Source: Acanthosepion lycidas
Lineage: Eukaryota > Mollusca > Cephalopoda > Sepiida > Sepiidae
DNA: 64,000 nt
Assembly: GCA_963932145.1 (NCBI GenBank)
Contig: OZ010600.1
Span: 50,866,657 to 50,930,656, forward strand
Reading direction: 5' to 3'
Position numbers and translations under genes: made by a program. Under the pieces are notes generated by a model that had not been told where the DNA came from, ran no database searches, and saw nothing but the letters and a program-made list of their open reading frames with translations. The stretch's first letter is position 1. The number at the start of each line of letters is the position of its first letter. Positions 59,990 to 64,000 of the stretch are shown here, in pieces.

Positions 59990-60850
59990 TTTTTTTATCA
60001 TTTCACAACACATAAGGTGATAAAGCCACTAAGACTCAGTAGTTGAGTGGTTACTAAGAGTGATGGGAAATGAGAAAATGATACAAAGAGAAAGAACAGT
60101 AAAAGAACAAGATTTAAAACAAACAGAAAATGACAACTGTCATTGCATTTACAATTTTTGAAGATCATAGTTTACAGGAAATCAAAAAGCCAGAGAAGTT
60201 TCACAAGCAAGAAGTGCAATGGAAGAAACTGTTAGAATAGATCTTAGGATTACTTCTAGCAATTTCAATAATAAAACGATGGGACCTAGTTGCCAATCTA
60301 CTACTGCACTTAAACCCATGAAAACCAGGTCCCAAAGATGGAAGCTTATCAGAACAATTACCATGAAAATATAAAAAAAAAGGACAGAGGAGCTACATTA
60401 TAGTGGTGAAAAAGTAACTGAAGCTGAGATGCCAGGTCAGGATCAATAACATTGCATATCCAATAAAATCAGATAGATTTGCCTATGGTCCAGTTCACAC
60501 TCATCCCTGATCTTTTCATTTATCCTTTGTTTCCTGTTTAGGATTGGGTTTCTGGTTCCCTCTGATGTCTTCTGGTGGCCCTTGTATCTCGGTGGCATTA
60601 TCATCTTGCTTGGAGTAGTGCCTCTTTCTCTGTAACCCTATACATCAAGTGGCTCTTGGGCCTTGTTCAAGATGAACATCATTGTAAAAAAAAAAAAATA
60701 GTATCTTCTTTGGATTTTGTCAAGAATCTGTAGATACATAGCAGAAGCACCAGACCATATATGACAGCAATATTCAATGCAGAGATGAATGATAGATTTA
60801 TAAAGGTGTAAGATAGATGTTCACTCAATATCATCTCTCAGCAGAATTCA
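59990..60850 (-). pseudogene. LINE family 1 fragment, minus strand, interrupted
   Basis: The left part (59995-60475) has the 3' terminus (gataaagccactaagac) and C-terminal region. The right part (60702-60850) resumes with tcttctttggattttgtcaa, gcaccagaccatatatg and cagcaatattcaatgc, matching 2575-2660 and 29730-29815. The break is filled by a plus-strand element. Confidence 0.7.
60480..60701 (+). mobile_element. LINE 3' end with poly-A, nested in the minus-strand LINE
   Basis: gtttaggattgggtttctgg, ggtggcattatcatcttgct, aagtggctcttgggcctt and gatgaacatcattg are followed by an A tract (60687-60699). This is the structure of a truncated LINE insertion. The ending resembles 46718-46765. Confidence 0.6.
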
Positions 60851-60869
60851 AACTTTGTGGCACTCATTT

Positions 60870-61365
60870 TTTTAACATAGCCAATTGCTCATAAATTATA
60901 AACCCAACTAATTCCCTGGATATCTTTCATGTCTCAGCAATTCTTTTGGCTCAGATTTGTCAATCAACCAAAATTTGATCATGAGCACAAGAAAAAAACA
61001 ATTTCAGGAGTTGGCACTTAAAGATCACCCAGATTATGCTGCATCTTGGGTGTTGGCAAACTATTTCTTCAAAATCTACTACAATGGGTACTTGTCACTC
61101 ATGTTTGTATCATAGAAACATGAATTTCCTTTGCAATTTTCTTCTGCAGTAACAGTAACTTCATGAAGGCCTAGAGTTCAACATTTGAAAATCCTACACT
61201 TTTTGTTGATTAGGTTCAATCAATGATTGAAAATAAATTCAGAATTAAGTGCAAGGAACCTGCAAATTGGTCCTTGATGATAGAATACTTCACTTAGCAT
61301 TATTTTTTTTGCAATGTAGCTAAGATTTTAGAAAGTGAGTCATGCCAAGAATTTTTCAGCACCCA
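60870..61365 (-). mobile_element. Possible mariner fragment with one terminal repeat
   Basis: gccaagaatttttcagcacc at 61345-61365 is the complement of the ggtgctgaaaaattcttggc terminus seen at 56096-57267. A left terminus and transposase motifs could not be confirmed. Low confidence. Confidence 0.3.
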
Positions 61366-61566
61366 CTCATAAAGAAATGCAGGTCAAAAATGAAGAATTA
61401 AAAAAAAAAATTCCAAAGTATAAGGGAAATGTGCTTTGATGTTTCTACATTTATTTCAAATTTACATTCTTTATTAAGGATTAAAAATAAAGTTGCAAAA
61501 AACGGCAAAAGAAATAGTCAAATTTGATAATATCAATCCAATGATGAAATTAGTTCAAACTAACTT

Positions 61567-61690
61567 CTGAGGGATGTTGAAAAATTCTCATCCTGACCAA
61601 GAACCTCTACCCTTCAAAATTCTGATGTTTGGTCATTTGGCCAACTATTAGGAAGTACATATGGCTGAGAATTTTTCAGCACCTGTTTCA
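61567..61690. mobile_element. Short mariner-type MITE
   Basis: gatgttgaaaaattctcatc and the complement of ggctgagaatttttcagcacc are inverted repeats about 85 nt apart. The terminus is like that of the 56096-57267 element. TA duplication is not clear. Confidence 0.5.
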
Positions 61691-61714
61691 ATAAAAACAT
61701 TATATTATAACATT

Positions 61715-61805
61715 TAGTTATATTCACTTACATGCAAATACCCTTGGTAAAGGTATGAATCTACTACTTCTCCCCCAACTATGGTTTAACTAGTAAGATT
61801 ATCTC
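61715..61805 (+). repeat. SINE (type A) fragment
   Basis: tattcacttacatgcaaata, cccttggtaaaggtatgaat and ctcccccaactatgg follow type A order. Confidence 0.6.
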
Positions 61806-64000
61806 CAAAAAATATCTTCTTACAATCTAAAAATATTTTAAATAGCGTGCAAAGTGTTAAGTTATAGCAAACCAATCTATCCATCAATCAATCAATCAAT
61901 ATTGTTTAAACTAAAGTTATGTATAGGATTTTTTAGCTAAATCACAATTTTATATTTTCTCTATCTCACTTTTTCTCCACTCAGCATCTCCAGTGATTCT
62001 TATTATCAGAATGTATTTGTGTCTTATGATTTTGACAAAATTTCAGATATTCATAAAGAAGAAAGCAATATTAATGATTTCCAGGTTTTCCCTTGTATTT
62101 TAAAAGTTCACTTGTATGTAATTGTAATTTCCTATAGACTAAATATAATTTTTCATGAAGAAATAAATTTTCAAATGATATCTCTCCCCTTAATTGTGCA
62201 AAGTTCAAGTAGTTGTCTTGTCAAAAATTCTTTGCATAATTTTTCAAAATTTATTTAAACTTACTTGAGGAAGATATCTTGAGATATATGAAAATTGTTT
62301 TTTTCTTAGCTTCTTAAGAGCTTGTGTATGGTTTTTGAAAATTATGTAATGTGTTATATTTAGTATCTTTCAATGAATGGCATCCTTCTGAAAGATTCTG
62401 AACTCTTGCAAATTAAACCTTCATAATTGATAACTGATTTTTGTCCATATCTGTGATTTCTTTTAAGGGACAAGTCCCCAGTCTTAAAATGCTTAAATTA
62501 GTTTTGGGCAGTATGATTAGAGATTGTTTCATTTCCTTTCACTTCCTGAATTCTGTCAATGGCTTATTGACCCAGTTTAAAATGATGCTACAAAATTACC
62601 AAACTTTCAATGCTTATATTTGACATTATAATGTCTGAAACACAAGTTACTGCTGAATAATATCAATAGTGATCTGATAGATATAATAATGATAACAACA
62701 ATAATAATATTACGGTCATACGTAGTTATTAGTTATGAATATGAAATAAGCTTTGAAGTAAGGGTCTGTTAAAATTTTTTTAAATTTGATGAACTATAAT
62801 TTATTCAGTTTTTAACTCAAAGCAAACTCTTTCAGTCTTGGTATTATTTTTATTGCAGTATCAATTGTCAGGGTTATGCTTCAGACTGCATTGAAACATT
62901 TTTATTTCTATTAAAAAAAATAATTTCTCTGTCTGGCCAGCATATAAACTGTCATCTTGTTGATGATTCAGTTGTTGGTTCTGCTTTAATTAGGTTGGAT
63001 TGTGGGATGGGGGGGGGTCATGTTTCTTGTGCTTGTTTAGGCCACATTTGGTGATAATTTCTGGCAGTCCTGGTTGTTTACATCAGTAAACAATACAAAG
63101 AATAGTCAAGGCATTGTGTTGCTGTTCACTCTATGACATGTTTGTTGTTGATGATCATTTTCTGAGTAACTAAATGCTTCAGTGAGTCCAAGTTTGAATT
63201 TTAGCAGTTTTGGCTAACTTTCACCCTAGAGTCAGGTTTTCTGGGTAATAAATAACCCAGACTCTTAGAGAATAATGTTTACACTGAATAGATCACCTAG
63301 TTAGCTACCATTGGTAGTAAGCCATAGTTGTAATAATTGAACAGTTCAAGGGATTCATCCTTGGATAGAGAGTCTATGAAGGATCAATGCTGTAGTTAAA
63401 AATGTTAAATAAAAATTGATTTTTCATCATTAAAAGTTTACAGTTAGAGTATTTTTATGACAAATTATATGGAATTAGTATCAATGTCAGTCATCTTTAC
63501 AAAAGAAATCTTTGTACGCAGTTGTATGCTGTTCTATGTTGACTGTTTTGTATCTTCTGTGACATTTCTAAATGAAATATCCTCGAAATGAATTGATGCC
63601 TGAGAGAATAAATGGGTAAGGAGCAAGGAAATCTTCCAATGAAAGAGATTTTAAATTTCTGACCTTTTTAAATCTCCAAGAAGTACAGGATTTGAGTGGA
63701 TTGTATTTAATGGACACTGATACAAAAGCTGATATTAATCACATAAATTGAAGGGGAAAATAACATTTTAGTTCAAATGTATGGAACTAGGTACACACCT
63801 CGGTATAGTCGTTAGTGTCATGGTCATTTACTGTTACAGAATGTGTAAGCTAGACAAAAATGGCAAAATGATAATTACAGTGAATATAATTCCAGACACT
63901 ACTGGTCAGAATTTTGACAATATGAACCGAGTCGAAGAGTGGTTTGAACCTTGTGAGCATGGAATCCTGATGGTGATGAATTGTCTTTGTTTAGAACAGC

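Larger units (their letters stand above)
58419..64000 (+). other. RAB26: Intron 3 of the Rab26 gene, partial (at least 5,582 bp)
   Basis: It starts GTCAGT. No matching acceptor followed by Rab coding sequence lies before the window end. It contains a complete SINE, nested LINE relics and mariner-type fragments. The 62-64 kb part is plain AT-rich DNA without identified elements, apart from a G run at 63006-63017. Confidence 0.85.

Noticed and set aside
63790..63860. tRNA-Asp-like sequence (ctcggtatagtcgttagtgt)
   Set aside because: Only the first part resembles a tRNA. No B box with pairing arms follows. At most a SINE fragment.
58419..64000. Search for the next Rab26 exon (WDTAGQE-coding)
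   Set aside because: No sequence encoding that motif with a preceding acceptor was found, so the exon lies beyond the window.

Overview
The window looks like nuclear DNA of a cephalopod mollusc, most likely an octopus. It is AT-rich and crowded with microsatellites and decayed transposons. It carries one recognisable host gene, broken into small exons by very large introns. The clade call is inference from repeat style (tRNA-derived SINEs, jockey/CR1-like and RTE-like LINE tails, GT-AG introns of many kb). No marker gene proves it.

The host gene is the 5' part of a Rab26-type small GTPase on the + strand. Exon 1 (22575-22781) encodes a 69-residue variable N-terminus. Exon 2 (52119-52229) encodes the P-loop and switch I. 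Exon 3 (58377-58418) is a 42-nt exon ending just before the conserved WDTAGQE segment. Intron phases are all 0 and every splice site is canonical. The rest of the GTPase lies beyond position 64000. Intron 1 is 29.3 kb, intron 2 is 6.1 kb, and intron 3 is at least 5.6 kb.

Region 1-22.5 kb is upstream and intergenic, with no supportable host gene. It holds a GATA-rich tract, a complete-looking 709-bp Helitron (1171-1879), LINE and SINE remnants, and a nested inverted-repeat element with a tRNA-like core (5198-5640). It also holds an RTE-type reverse transcriptase remnant (7.6-8.5 kb), a Tc1-like transposon inserted cleanly into an older LINE (13.4-15.2 kb), and a pogo-like MITE (18.9 kb).

Region 22.8-52.1 kb (intron 1) contains a minus-strand LINE with RT motifs (29.3-31.0 kb), two inverted copies of an unidentified repeat (25.3-26.2 and 33.8-34.5 kb), two near-perfect mariner MITE palindromes resembling human MADE1, SINEs, a 409-bp tandem repeat, a pyrimidine-rich minisatellite and a GC-rich foreign-looking block (48.5-49.5 kb). 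Intron 2 holds a third MADE1-like palindrome and a decayed mariner with a transposase relic. Intron 3 holds a SINE with an inverted copy of its own tail and a LINE nested in a LINE.

No CRISPR array, operon, rRNA or functional tRNA was found. I see no convincing new multi-gene system. The most interesting signals are the transcribed palindromes and long inverted repeats inside the Rab26 introns, which could fold into double-stranded RNA.
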